From contig JAGWNU010000001.1 in assembly GCA_028871175.1 (NCBI GenBank), positions 23,977 through 87,976 of the forward strand: 64,000 nt of DNA, given 5' to 3'. Within the stretch, counting starts at the first letter, position 1. Each line of letters opens with the position of its first letter. Below, one piece after another: positions 38,297 through 47,279 of this stretch. The stretch is from Burkholderiaceae bacterium (GTDB lineage Bacteria > Pseudomonadota > Gammaproteobacteria > Burkholderiales > Burkholderiaceae). A model generated the notes under the pieces. That model made no database searches. It saw only the letters and a list, made by a program, of their open reading frames with translations, and was not told the DNA's origin. The position numbers and the translations under genes are program-made.

Positions 38297-39853
38297 ATGG
38301 CAACCCAAGCTCCCACCACCGACGCCCGCACGCTGGAGCCGCCCTCGCAGTCGGCCGTGCGGCTGGTGCCGTACGCCTTTGCACGCGACGCCAAGCTGCT
38401 CGTCGCCCGGCAGGACATCGATACGCTCGAAGTGTGGGTCTGCCCGGAAACGTCGCGCACGGCACTGGCCGAACTCGGCCGCGTGTTCGGCGCGCTGCAG
38501 CTCGTGACGCTCGACACGGCAGCACTGTCCACCGCCACGCAGACGGCCTACAACGCGCAGGACGGCAGCGCCGCCCAGGTGGTGGGCGAAGTGGAAGGCG
38601 AAGTCGACCTCTCGCGCCTGATGCAGGACATCCCTGCCGTGGAAGACCTGCTCGAGTCCGAAGACGACGCACCGATCATCCGCATGATCAACGCGCTGCT
38701 CACGCAGGCCGCGCGCGAAGGTGCATCGGATATCCACATCGAGCCGTTCGAGAATGCCTCCGTCGTGCGCTTCCGGGTGGACGGCACGCTGCGCGACGTC
38801 GTGCGCCCCAAGAAGGCGCTGCACGGCGCGCTCATTTCGCGCATCAAGATCATGGCGCAGCTCGACATTGCCGAGAAACGCCTGCCGCAGGATGGCCGCA
38901 TCACGTTGCGCGTGGGCGGCCGCCCCGTGGACGTGCGTGTGAGCACCCTGCCCACCGGCCACGGCGAGCGCGCAGTGCTGCGTCTGCTCGACAAGGAAGC
39001 CGGCCGGCTCGATCTCGGCAAGCTCGGCATGGGCGCCGGCACGCTGGCGCGCTTTGACCACCTGATCAACCAGCCGCACGGCATCGTGCTCGTCACCGGC
39101 CCGACGGGTTCAGGTAAGACGACCACGCTGTACGCGGCGCTGTCGCGGCTCGATTCCGCTTCCACCAACATCATGACGGTGGAAGACCCGATCGAATACG
39201 ACCTCGACGGCATTGGCCAGACGCAGGTCAACCCGAAGATCGACATGACGTTCGCCAAGGCCCTGCGCGCCATCCTGCGCCAGGACCCGGACGTGGTGAT
39301 GATCGGGGAAATCCGCGACCTGGAAACCGCGCAGATTGCCGTGCAGGCCTCGCTGACGGGCCACCTGGTGCTGGCGACGCTGCACACGAACGATTCGGCC
39401 TCCGCCGTGACGCGCCTGATCGACATGGGGATCGAACCGTTCCTGCTGTCGTCGTCGCTGCTGGGTGTGCTGGCGCAGCGGCTGGTACGCCGCCTGTGCG
39501 TGCATTGCCGCCGCGAAGAAGTGCTCGAACTCACGCCTGCCGAGGTGGAAGCCGTGGCCGGCACGCTAGTTGCCGATGGCGTGGCACCCGCCGCACCGGC
39601 ACGCAAATCGGTGTGGCACCACGTCGGCTGCGACCGTTGCAACCAATCCGGCTATCAGGGCCGCACTGGCGTGTACGAGCTGCTGACCGTCACGCCCGAG
39701 ATCCAGACGATGATCCACCGCCAGGCCGCTGAATCCGAGATCAAGGCGTTCGCCATCGGGCAGGGTATGCAGACCATGCGCATGGATGCACAGCGCTGGA
39801 TCGACACGGGCGCCACGTCGCTGGAAGAAGTGCTGCGAGTCACACGTGACTAA
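38297..39853 (+). CDS. gspE: Type II secretion ATPase GspE
   Basis: 518 residues from the ATG at 38297, with AAGGAT 7 nt upstream. The N-terminal N1E domain precedes the hexameric ATPase core: DDAPIIRMINALLTQAAREG, the Walker A GPTGSGKT at 268-275, the Asp box EDPIEYD, Walker B VVMIGEIRDLETA, and the His box HLVLATLHTND. A zinc-binding module holds Cys401/Cys404 and Cys445/Cys448 (CVHC, CDRC), with a 40-residue spacing. It powers pseudopilus assembly from the cytoplasmic face, with GspL as membrane anchor. Confidence 0.97.
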   Translation: MATQAPTTDARTLEPPSQSAVRLVPYAFARDAKLLVARQDIDTLEVWVCPETSRTALAELGRVFGALQLVTLDTAALSTATQTAYNAQDGSAAQVVGEVEGEVDLSRLMQDIPAVEDLLESEDDAPIIRMINALLTQAAREGASDIHIEPFENASVVRFRVDGTLRDVVRPKKALHGALISRIKIMAQLDIAEKRLPQDGRITLRVGGRPVDVRVSTLPTGHGERAVLRLLDKEAGRLDLGKLGMGAGTLARFDHLINQPHGIVLVTGPTGSGKTTTLYAALSRLDSASTNIMTVEDPIEYDLDGIGQTQVNPKIDMTFAKALRAILRQDPDVVMIGEIRDLETAQIAVQASLTGHLVLATLHTNDSASAVTRLIDMGIEPFLLSSSLLGVLAQRLVRRLCVHCRREEVLELTPAEVEAVAGTLVADGVAPAAPARKSVWHHVGCDRCNQSGYQGRTGVYELLTVTPEIQTMIHRQAAESEIKAFAIGQGMQTMRMDAQRWIDTGATSLEEVLRVTRD

Positions 39854-39875
39854 GCCGCGATTACACGAATAGCGC

Positions 39876-41087
39876 ATGCCAGCCTTCCGCTACGAAGCCG
39901 CCGACGCCACCGGCAAGACCGACAAGGGTGTCATCGAAGCCGACAGCGCGCGTCAGGCGCGCACGCTGCTGCGTGCACGCGGGCTGACGCCGCTGCTGGT
40001 CGACGCGCTGGGCGCGCAGGCCACCAAGCGCGGCGGGTCGAGCTTCGGCAAGCGGCTCTCCGCCCAGGAAAACGCGCTGGTTACGCGCCAGCTCGCCAGC
40101 CTGCTGGTCGCCGGTCTGCCGCTGGACGAGGCACTGGCCGCGCTGTCCGATCAGGCCGAACGCGCGTACGTCGGCGAACTGCTCGCGGCCATCCGCGCGG
40201 AAGTGGTGGGCGGCAGCTCGCTGTCGGTGGCGCTGGCGCAGCATCCGAAGGATTTTCCGGACATCTACCGCGCGCTGGTTTCAGCGGGCGAGCACTCCGG
40301 CAACCTCGGCCTCGTGCTCTCGCGGCTGGCCGACTACATCGAGAGCCGCAACGCGCTCACCTCGAAGATCAAGCTGGCCTTCACGTACCCGGCCATCGTC
40401 ACGGTGGTGGCGTTTGCCATCGTGATCTTCCTGCTCTCGTACGTGGTGCCGCAGGTGGTGAGCGTGTTTGCCAACACCAAGCAGAAGCTGCCGACACTCA
40501 CGATCGTCATGCTGTGGCTGTCCGACTTCGTGCGCAACTGGGGGTGGCTGGCGGCGATCGTGCTGGTGGCGATCGGCGTACTGATCCGCAATCTGCTCAA
40601 GCAGCCGGCGCTGCGGCTGTCGTGGCACCGGTGGCTGCTGACGGCGCCGCTGTTCGGCAAGCTCGTGCGCGGCTACAACACCGCGCGCTTTGCCAGCACG
40701 CTGGCCATTCTGACGAGTGCCGGCGTGCCGATCCTGCGCGGGCTGCAGGCCGCGGGCGAGACGTTGAACAATGTCGCGCTCAAGACCAATGTGGAGGATG
40801 CGTCCACGCGCGTGCGTGAGGGCACGTCGCTGGCGCGCGCGCTGGCGGCACAGAACCAGTTTCCGCCGGTGCTGGTCCACTTGATCCGCTCCGGCGAAGC
40901 AACCGGCAATCTGCCGGCGATGCTGGAGCGCGCGGCGCAGGGTGAAGCCCAGGAGCTGGAACGCCGTACGCTGTTCCTCACCGGCCTGCTCGAACCCGCG
41001 CTGATCCTGACGATGGGCGTGGTGGTGCTTCTGATCGTGCTGGCGGTGCTGATGCCGATCATCGAAATCAATCAGCTGGTGCATTGA
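39876..41087 (+). CDS. gspF: Type II secretion inner-membrane protein GspF
   Basis: 403 residues, starting 22 bp after gspE. Two homologous T2SSF domains (about 70-195 and 270-395) each carry a helical bundle before membrane helices near 170-190, 220-240 and 375-395. Signatures are FTRQLASLLVAGLPLDEAL-like TRQLASLLVAGLPLDEALA, GEHSGNLGLVLSRLADYIE and SGEATGNLPAMLERAA. It is the platform protein thought to be rotated by GspE. Last gene of the operon; its last 20 bases overlap the 3' end of the convergent gene. Confidence 0.96.
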   Translation: MPAFRYEAADATGKTDKGVIEADSARQARTLLRARGLTPLLVDALGAQATKRGGSSFGKRLSAQENALVTRQLASLLVAGLPLDEALAALSDQAERAYVGELLAAIRAEVVGGSSLSVALAQHPKDFPDIYRALVSAGEHSGNLGLVLSRLADYIESRNALTSKIKLAFTYPAIVTVVAFAIVIFLLSYVVPQVVSVFANTKQKLPTLTIVMLWLSDFVRNWGWLAAIVLVAIGVLIRNLLKQPALRLSWHRWLLTAPLFGKLVRGYNTARFASTLAILTSAGVPILRGLQAAGETLNNVALKTNVEDASTRVREGTSLARALAAQNQFPPVLVHLIRSGEATGNLPAMLERAAQGEAQELERRTLFLTGLLEPALILTMGVVVLLIVLAVLMPIIEINQLVH

Positions 41088-41763
41088 TGACCGCGCTGGC
41101 AACGGGGACGCGTGCGCTGTCCTGCCATTCCCGCACGTAGGCCGGCGTGCCAGCCGGTGCCGCATCCACCACGGGCGGCAATGGCAGCAATGCCATCGGC
41201 AATACGCCCGCCCAGACCGGCAGGTCGAGATCGTCGTCGTCATCCTTCGGGCCGCCAGTCCTGACCTTGCAGGCCGCCTCGTCGAGCGGGATGCGCAGTA
41301 CGGTCGTCGCGGCCAGCTCCTTGGCGTTACCGCGGCGCGCCTCCCGAGAGCGGCCGGGCGCCAGGATCTCCATGAACGCGTCAAGGGCCCGTGCCTTCTG
41401 GTCATCCGGCACAACCTCGAACACCCCGTAGACGACCGCCGAGCGATAGTTCATCGAGTGGTTGAACGCCGAGCGCGCCAGCACGAGGCCATCCAGATGC
41501 GTGACCGTCACGCACACCTGTGCGCCGCTGCCTGCCAGCCTGAGCATGCGGCTACCGTTAGCGCCGTGGATGTACAGGTGATCGCCTTCCCGCCAGCATG
41601 CGGTGGGAATGCAATGCACGCCATGCCCATCGGCAAAGGCGACGTGACAGACGAAGGCTGCGTCGAGGATGGCGTGCAGCGTCGGCCCATCGTAATGGCC
41701 GCGCTGGGCGACGCGCCGCACGCGTGTACGGTCGGTGGATGGCGTGGCTTCGATGGTGGACAT
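41068..41763 (-). CDS. Pyridoxamine 5'-phosphate oxidase-like flavin-binding protein
   Basis: 231 residues from the ATG at 41763, with GGAG 6 nt upstream. A split-barrel FMN-binding fold is visible: GHYDGPTLHAILDAAFVCHV, CIPTACWREGDHLYIHGANG, and HSMNYRSAVVYG. An acidic patch DDDDDLDLPVW lies near 175-185. The family includes pyridoxine oxidase-like and F420/FMN-dependent reductases; the substrate is unknown. It is divergent from a MocR-type regulator, a frequent pairing, and its stop lies 20 bp inside convergent gspF. Confidence 0.88.
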   Translation of the reverse strand: MSTIEATPSTDRTRVRRVAQRGHYDGPTLHAILDAAFVCHVAFADGHGVHCIPTACWREGDHLYIHGANGSRMLRLAGSGAQVCVTVTHLDGLVLARSAFNHSMNYRSAVVYGVFEVVPDDQKARALDAFMEILAPGRSREARRGNAKELAATTVLRIPLDEAACKVRTGGPKDDDDDLDLPVWAGVLPMALLPLPPVVDAAPAGTPAYVREWQDSARVPVASAVINAPAD

Positions 41764-41854
41764 GCAAGGCTCCAGCGGGCGATCGATGTGCCGACGATAA
41801 AAAATCCGTGGCACCATGCGTAGACCCACAGAAATCCCCAACTTTGGAGCCACG

Positions 41855-43330
41855 ATGGATTACGGCGTCCTGCTGTCGACCTACGAGCGCGCCGCTGCGC
41901 CGGGCAAGGCGGAGGGCGCAGCACGCCCCTCGCAACAGCACAGGCTGTACGCCTGCCTGCGCGCGGCCATCCTCAGTGGTCAGATCGAGGAAGGCACACG
42001 GCTGGCACCCTCGCGCTCCCTGGCAGAAGAACTGGATATCGCGCGCAACTCGGTGCTCTACGCCTATGAGCAACTGGCGGCGGAGGGTTTCGTGAGCAGC
42101 AGGCGGCAGGGCACGGTGGTTGCGCGCGTCGGATTGCAGCAGGCCCCTGTGCGGGCGGCGGAGGTGGCGCCGCGGCTGTCGCGCCGGGTTGCCAGTCTGG
42201 AACGACCGAGCGCCGAGATGAACGATCTGCTGCCCTTCCTGCCCGGCACGCCGGCTCTGGATGCATTTCCGTTACCCCAGTGGCGCCGCTGCATGGAGCG
42301 CGCCTGGCGCCGTGTCGGTCCGGGACACCTCGGCTATGGGTCGGTCGAGGGCAATGCAGCGCTGCGCCAGGCCGTCGCGGAGTACCTGCGCATCTCGCGC
42401 GGGGTACGTTGCGACGCGGCACAGGTCTTCATCACCGAGGGCACCCAGAACAGCCTGGACCTGTGCGCCCGCACGCTGGCCGACGCCGGCGACATTGCCT
42501 GGATCGAAAACCCCGGCTACTACGGCGCCCGCGCCGCATTCCAGGCCGCAGACCTGCGTCTGGCACCCATCGACGTCGACGCCGACGGCCTGGCCCCCCG
42601 GGGTGAGGATTGGCGTAACGCCACGCCCCGGCTCATCTACATCACGCCGTCGCACCAGTATCCGCTGGGCGCCGTGATGAGCCTGGAAAGGCGACTCGCG
42701 CTGATCCAGCAGGCGCGCGCAGCGGGAGCATGGATCATCGAGGACGACTACGACAGCGAGTTCCGCCACAGCGGTGCGCCGCTGTCTGCTGTGCAAGGGC
42801 TCGCCGCGGACGCGCCGGTGGTCTACCTGGGCACCTTCAGCAAGGTGCTCTTCCCTGCGCTGCGGCTCGGTTACATGGTGGTGCCGCCCGCGCTCGCGCC
42901 GGTGCTGCGCAAGGCGGCGGGCGCGGTGATGTTGCGCGGGCGTGTCGCCGAGCAGCTCGCGCTGGCCGAGTTCATCGAGGCGGGGCACTTCACGCGGCAC
43001 CTGCGCCGCATGCGACGCCTGTATGGCGAGCGCCGGGACGCGCTGCAGGCGGCGATCGAGCAACACCTGGCCGGCTTGGTGACGGTGTCCGGCGGCGCGG
43101 GAGGCATGCACCTGTCCGCGCGGCTCGACGCGCCCGCGCGCGATACCGAGGTCAGCCGCGTCGCACGCGAGCACGGAATGGTGCTCCGGCCGCTGTCGCG
43201 CTTCTGCCTGCCGGGAACGCTCACCGCGCAGTACAACGGCCTCGTGCTCGGCTATGGCAACGTCGCCGCCGACGCGATGGACGGCCTCGTCATGCGCATG
43301 CGCGACGTGATCGAAAGCGTGATGGGGTGA
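41855..43330 (+). CDS. MocR-type (GntR + aminotransferase) transcriptional regulator
   Basis: 491 residues from the ATG at 41855, with GGAG 7 nt upstream. The N-terminal GntR winged helix (about 28-95) contains LSGQIEEGTRLAPSRSLAEE. A fold-type I aminotransferase domain (about 125-485) keeps the PLP features: the Asp-containing WIIEDDYDSEFRH and the Schiff-base lysine in YLGTFSKVLFPALRLGYMV. PdxR/MocR regulators sense PLP or amines and often control a divergent gene. The 91-bp gap to the PNPOx-like start is likely the shared control region. It may regulate vitamin B6 or an amine response. Confidence 0.92.
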   Translation: MDYGVLLSTYERAAAPGKAEGAARPSQQHRLYACLRAAILSGQIEEGTRLAPSRSLAEELDIARNSVLYAYEQLAAEGFVSSRRQGTVVARVGLQQAPVRAAEVAPRLSRRVASLERPSAEMNDLLPFLPGTPALDAFPLPQWRRCMERAWRRVGPGHLGYGSVEGNAALRQAVAEYLRISRGVRCDAAQVFITEGTQNSLDLCARTLADAGDIAWIENPGYYGARAAFQAADLRLAPIDVDADGLAPRGEDWRNATPRLIYITPSHQYPLGAVMSLERRLALIQQARAAGAWIIEDDYDSEFRHSGAPLSAVQGLAADAPVVYLGTFSKVLFPALRLGYMVVPPALAPVLRKAAGAVMLRGRVAEQLALAEFIEAGHFTRHLRRMRRLYGERRDALQAAIEQHLAGLVTVSGGAGGMHLSARLDAPARDTEVSRVAREHGMVLRPLSRFCLPGTLTAQYNGLVLGYGNVAADAMDGLVMRMRDVIESVMG

Positions 43331-43640
43331 CTCCGCCGGGGCCGGTGCACCGCCTCGCAACCCGGTGCAGGATCATTGCCCGGCGGGTACGACCGCAAAC
43401 GTTGCATGCACCGCACAACCGGCGCAACCGCCCTCGCCAAGGCTGCTCAAGCGTGCATCGGACACCACAACCAAGGGAAAACCCGCCCCTATTCTTGCTG
43501 CGTTGCACGGTGTTGCGAATGTCACGCAATGCTACGATTCCCACACCCAAGGCTGTCTGCCAGTTTCCACAAGAAGCGGCGCAGGCAGCACCAAAAGAGA
43601 CCTGCTGTCGGTGATCCCGACACACCCACCCGGAGCACGC
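43331..43640. promoter_or_regulatory. Upstream region of the indolepyruvate oxidoreductase gene
   Basis: No gene is supported in these 310 bases, although the reading frame of the downstream enzyme happens to be open through them. A dyad TTGCG-AATGTCA-CGCAA lies at 43513-43529, sharing TTGCG/CGCAA arms with the lrp-hppD sites. GGAG at 43632-43635 serves the ATG at 43641. Confidence 0.4.
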
Positions 43641-46600
43641 ATGAATGCCCCTCTGAACGACGCGCTACGCCGCGCGCTCGAAACCGTTTCCCTGGACGAC
43701 AAGTACACGCTCGAGCGTGGCCGCATCTACATCAGCGGCACGCAGGCACTGGTGCGTCTGCCGATGCTGCAGCAGGAGCGCGACCGCGCCGCTGGGCTGA
43801 ATACGGCGGGCTTCATCTCCGGCTATCGCGGCTCGCCGCTGGGCGCGCTGGACCAGGCCTTGTGGAAAGCCAAGAAGCATCTGGCCGGGCACAACATCGT
43901 CTTCCAGGCGGGGCTCAATGAAGACCTGGCCGCCACGGCGGTCTGGGGCTCGCAGCAGGTCAATCTGTATCCGAACGCCAAGTTCAGCGGTGTGTTCGGC
44001 ATGTGGTACGGCAAGGGGCCGGGCGTGGACCGCACCATCGACGTGTTCAAACACGCCAACTCGGCGGGCTCGTCCGCGCATGGCGGCGTGCTGGTGCTGG
44101 CAGGCGATGACCACGCCGCCAAGTCGTCCACGCTGGCGCATCAGTCCGAGCACGTCTTCAAGGCGGCCGGCATTCCGGTGCTGTATCCGTCGAACGTGCA
44201 GGAATACCTCGACTACGGCCTGCATGGCTGGGCGATGAGCCGCTATTCCGGCCTGTGGGTGTCGATGAAGTGCGTGACGGACGTGGTGGAATCGTCGGCG
44301 TCGGTGGATGTGGATCCGCATCGCGCACAGATCATCCTGCCCGAAGATTTCGTCATGCCGCAGGGCGGCCTGAACATCCGCTGGCCCGATCCGCCGCTGG
44401 TGCAGGAAGCCCGCCTGCTCGACTACAAGTGGTACGCCGGCCTGTCGTATGTGCGCGCCAACAAGCTGGACCGCGTGGTGCTCGACTCGCCCCAGGCGCG
44501 CTTCGGGATCATGACCGCCGGCAAGGCGTACCTCGACGTGCGCCAGGCGCTGGTCGATCTCGGCCTCGACGAGGAAACCTGCCGCCGCATCGGCATCCGC
44601 CTGTACAAGGTCGGCTGCGTGTGGCCGCTGGAAGCGCACGGCGCGCGTGCCTTTGCCGAAGGGCTGCAAGAGATTCTGGTGGTGGAAGAGAAGCGCCAGA
44701 TCCTGGAATACCAACTCAAGGAAGAGCTGTACAACTACCGCGACGACGTGCGCCCGCGCGTGTACGGCAAGTTTGACGAACGCGACAACGCCGGCGGCGA
44801 ATGGTCGGTGCCGATGGCCAACTGGCTGCTGCCGGCGCACTACGAACTGTCGCCTGCGCTGATCGCGCGCGCCATCGCCACGCGTCTGGAGAAGTTCGAA
44901 CTGCCGTCGGACGTGCGCGCACGCATTGCCTCGCGCATCGCCATCATCGATGCCAAGGAGAAGGCGTTGGCCAAGCCGCGCGTCACCGCCGAGCGCAAGC
45001 CGTGGTTCTGCTCGGGCTGCCCGCACAACACGTCGACCAACGTGCCGGAAGGCTCGCGCGCGCTGGCCGGCATCGGCTGCCACTACATGACCGTGTGGAT
45101 GGACCGCCGCACCGACACCTTCAGCCAGATGGGCGGCGAAGGCGTGGCGTGGATCGGCCAGATGCCGTTCTCGGGCGACCAGCACGTGTTCGCCAACCTG
45201 GGTGACGGCACGTATTACCACTCGGGCCTGCTGGCGATCCGCGCGTCGATCGCGGCCAAGGTGAACATCACCTACAAGATCCTCTACAACGACGCCGTGG
45301 CCATGACGGGCGGCCAGCCGGTCGACGGCCCGCTGTCGGTGCCGCAGATTGCCGCGCAGGTGCATGCTGAAGGCACGTCGCGCATCGTCATCGTCACGGA
45401 CGAGCCCGAGAAGTACAACGCCGCCATCAAGCTCCCCGAAGGCGTGACGGTGCACCACCGCGATCGTCTCGACGCCATCCAGCGCGAGCTGCGCGAGGTG
45501 CAAGGCACCAGCGTGCTGATTTACGACCAGACCTGCGCGACGGAAAAGCGCCGCCGCCGCAAGCGCGGCACGATGGTGGACCCGGCACGCCGCGCGTTCA
45601 TCAACGACGCGGTGTGCGAGGGCTGCGGCGATTGCTCGGTCAAGTCGAACTGCCTGTCGGTCGAACCGCTGGACACGGAGCTGGGCACCAAGCGCAAGAT
45701 CAACCAGTCGTCGTGCAACAAGGATTTCTCGTGTGTGAACGGCTTCTGCCCGAGCTTCGTGACGGCCGAAGGCGCGCAGGTGCGCAAGCCGGAATCGCAC
45801 GGCGTGTCGATGGAAGGCCTGCCGCTGCTGCCGCATCCTGAGCTGCCCGCCATCCAGCGCGCGTATGGCGTGCTGGTGACCGGTGTGGGCGGCACGGGCG
45901 TGGTGACCATCGGCGGCCTGCTCGGCATGGCCGCGCACATTGAAGGCAAGGGCGTGACCGTCCTCGACATGGCGGGCCTGGCGCAGAAAGGCGGCGCCGT
46001 GCTCTCGCACGTGCAGATCGGCGAACGCCCCGATTCGATCCATGCCACGCGCATCGCCATGGGCGAGGCGGATCTCGTGATTGGCTGCGATGAGATCGTC
46101 ACGGCGTCGGACGAAGTGCTGTCGAAGGTGCAGCACGGCCAGACGCGCGCCGTCGTCAACAGCGCCGCCACCCCGACGGCCGACTTCATCAAGAACCCGA
46201 ACTGGCGCTTCCCGGGCAGCTCGGCCGAAGCGGACATCCGCGCCGCCGTGGGCGATGCCTGCGCGTTTGAAGACGCCAACACGCTGGCCGTGCGCCTGCT
46301 GGGCGACGCGATCTATACCAACCCGCTGATGCTGGGCTTTGCGTGGCAGAAGGGTTGGGTTCCGCTGACGTACGACGCGCTCATCCGCGCGATCGAACTC
46401 AACGGTGTGGCCGTCGAGAAGAACAAGACGGCGTTCGAATGGGGCCGCCACCTCGCGCAAGACCGCGACGCCGTACTCAAGCTGGCCGACGATGCGCCGC
46501 GTGCCAAGGCCGACGTCATCGCCCTGCCCTCGCTGGACACGCTCATCGCCCGCCGTGTCGATCTGCTGACCGCGTACCAGAACGCCGCGTATGCCGCCGA

Positions 46601-47201
46601 GTTCCGCGCGGTGGTCGAGCGCGTGCGTGCTGCAGAGGCCGCCGTGGTGGGTGCCGGCCAACCTCTGGCGCTCACGGAAGCGGTGGTGCGCAACCTGTCG
46701 AAGCTGATGGCGTACAAGGACGAATACGAAGTCGCCCGCCTGTACACCGACCCGGCGTTCCTCGACAAGCTGCGCGCGCAGTTCGAAGGCGAACCCGGCC
46801 GCGACTACCAGCTCAACTTCTGGCTCGCGCCGCCCATGATCGCCAAGCGTGATGAGAAGGGCCACCTGGTCAAGCAGCGCTTCGGCCCGAACACGATGGG
46901 CATCTTCAAGGTGCTCGCCAAGCTCAAGGGCCTGCGCGGCACGGCGTTCGACCTCTTCGGCAAGACCGAAGAACGCCGCACCGAGCGCGCGCTGATCGGC
47001 GAATACCGCGCGCTGGTCGATGAACTGGTGAAGGGCCTGACGGCGCAAAAGCTGGCGCAAGCCGTGGAACTGGCTCGCCTGCCGGAGGACATCCGCGGCT
47101 TCGGCCATGTGAAGGAGGCCAACCTCGCGGCGGCGCGCATCCGCTGGAACAAGCTGCTGACACAGTGGCGCGATCCGGCGGCGGCGCAGCAGGCAGCCTG
47201 A
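43641..47201 (+). CDS. Fused indolepyruvate ferredoxin oxidoreductase
   Basis: 1186 residues from the ATG at 43641, with GGAG 5 nt upstream. One chain fuses the parts of 2-oxoacid:ferredoxin oxidoreductases: the pyrimidine-binding domain (about 20-240), the thiamine-diphosphate domain (about 440-620, with CSGCPHNTSTNVPEG and GDGTYYHSGLLAIRA), a Cys cluster at Cys659/662/665 (CEGCGDCSVKSNC) plus CNKDF-SCVNGFC, the gamma-like domain (about 735-930, GVGGTGVVTIGGLLGMAA), and a C-terminal domain (about 950-1180). It decarboxylates aryl-pyruvates such as indolepyruvate to aryl-acetyl-CoA, passing electrons to ferredoxin. Length is typical of the fused proteobacterial type. Probably monocistronic. 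Confidence 0.93.
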   Translation: MNAPLNDALRRALETVSLDDKYTLERGRIYISGTQALVRLPMLQQERDRAAGLNTAGFISGYRGSPLGALDQALWKAKKHLAGHNIVFQAGLNEDLAATAVWGSQQVNLYPNAKFSGVFGMWYGKGPGVDRTIDVFKHANSAGSSAHGGVLVLAGDDHAAKSSTLAHQSEHVFKAAGIPVLYPSNVQEYLDYGLHGWAMSRYSGLWVSMKCVTDVVESSASVDVDPHRAQIILPEDFVMPQGGLNIRWPDPPLVQEARLLDYKWYAGLSYVRANKLDRVVLDSPQARFGIMTAGKAYLDVRQALVDLGLDEETCRRIGIRLYKVGCVWPLEAHGARAFAEGLQEILVVEEKRQILEYQLKEELYNYRDDVRPRVYGKFDERDNAGGEWSVPMANWLLPAHYELSPALIARAIATRLEKFELPSDVRARIASRIAIIDAKEKALAKPRVTAERKPWFCSGCPHNTSTNVPEGSRALAGIGCHYMTVWMDRRTDTFSQMGGEGVAWIGQMPFSGDQHVFANLGDGTYYHSGLLAIRASIAAKVNITYKILYNDAVAMTGGQPVDGPLSVPQIAAQVHAEGTSRIVIVTDEPEKYNAAIKLPEGVTVHHRDRLDAIQRELREVQGTSVLIYDQTCATEKRRRRKRGTMVDPARRAFINDAVCEGCGDCSVKSNCLSVEPLDTELGTKRKINQSSCNKDFSCVNGFCPSFVTAEGAQVRKPESHGVSMEGLPLLPHPELPAIQRAYGVLVTGVGGTGVVTIGGLLGMAAHIEGKGVTVLDMAGLAQKGGAVLSHVQIGERPDSIHATRIAMGEADLVIGCDEIVTASDEVLSKVQHGQTRAVVNSAATPTADFIKNPNWRFPGSSAEADIRAAVGDACAFEDANTLAVRLLGDAIYTNPLMLGFAWQKGWVPLTYDALIRAIELNGVAVEKNKTAFEWGRHLAQDRDAVLKLADDAPRAKADVIALPSLDTLIARRVDLLTAYQNAAYAAEFRAVVERVRAAEAAVVGAGQPLALTEAVVRNLSKLMAYKDEYEVARLYTDPAFLDKLRAQFEGEPGRDYQLNFWLAPPMIAKRDEKGHLVKQRFGPNTMGIFKVLAKLKGLRGTAFDLFGKTEERRTERALIGEYRALVDELVKGLTAQKLAQAVELARLPEDIRGFGHVKEANLAAARIRWNKLLTQWRDPAAAQQAA

Positions 47202-47230
47202 TCGGCGCTAAGCATTCAGCATCACCATGA

Positions 47231-47259
47231 AAAAAACGGAGGCTTCGGCCTCCGTTTTT
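47231..47259. terminator. Bidirectional rho-independent terminator between ior-type gene and sbcB
   Basis: The stem CGGAGGC-TTCG-GCCTCCG (47237-47254) is flanked by a run of A and a run of T, serving the two convergent genes. Confidence 0.93.
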
Positions 47260-47279
47260 CTTGATGCGCGCAGGCTTCG

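Noticed and set aside
43665..47108. Minus-strand open frame of 1147 codons opposite the indolepyruvate oxidoreductase
   Set aside because: Shadow frame with low-complexity His/Arg composition; the plus strand carries all recognised domains.
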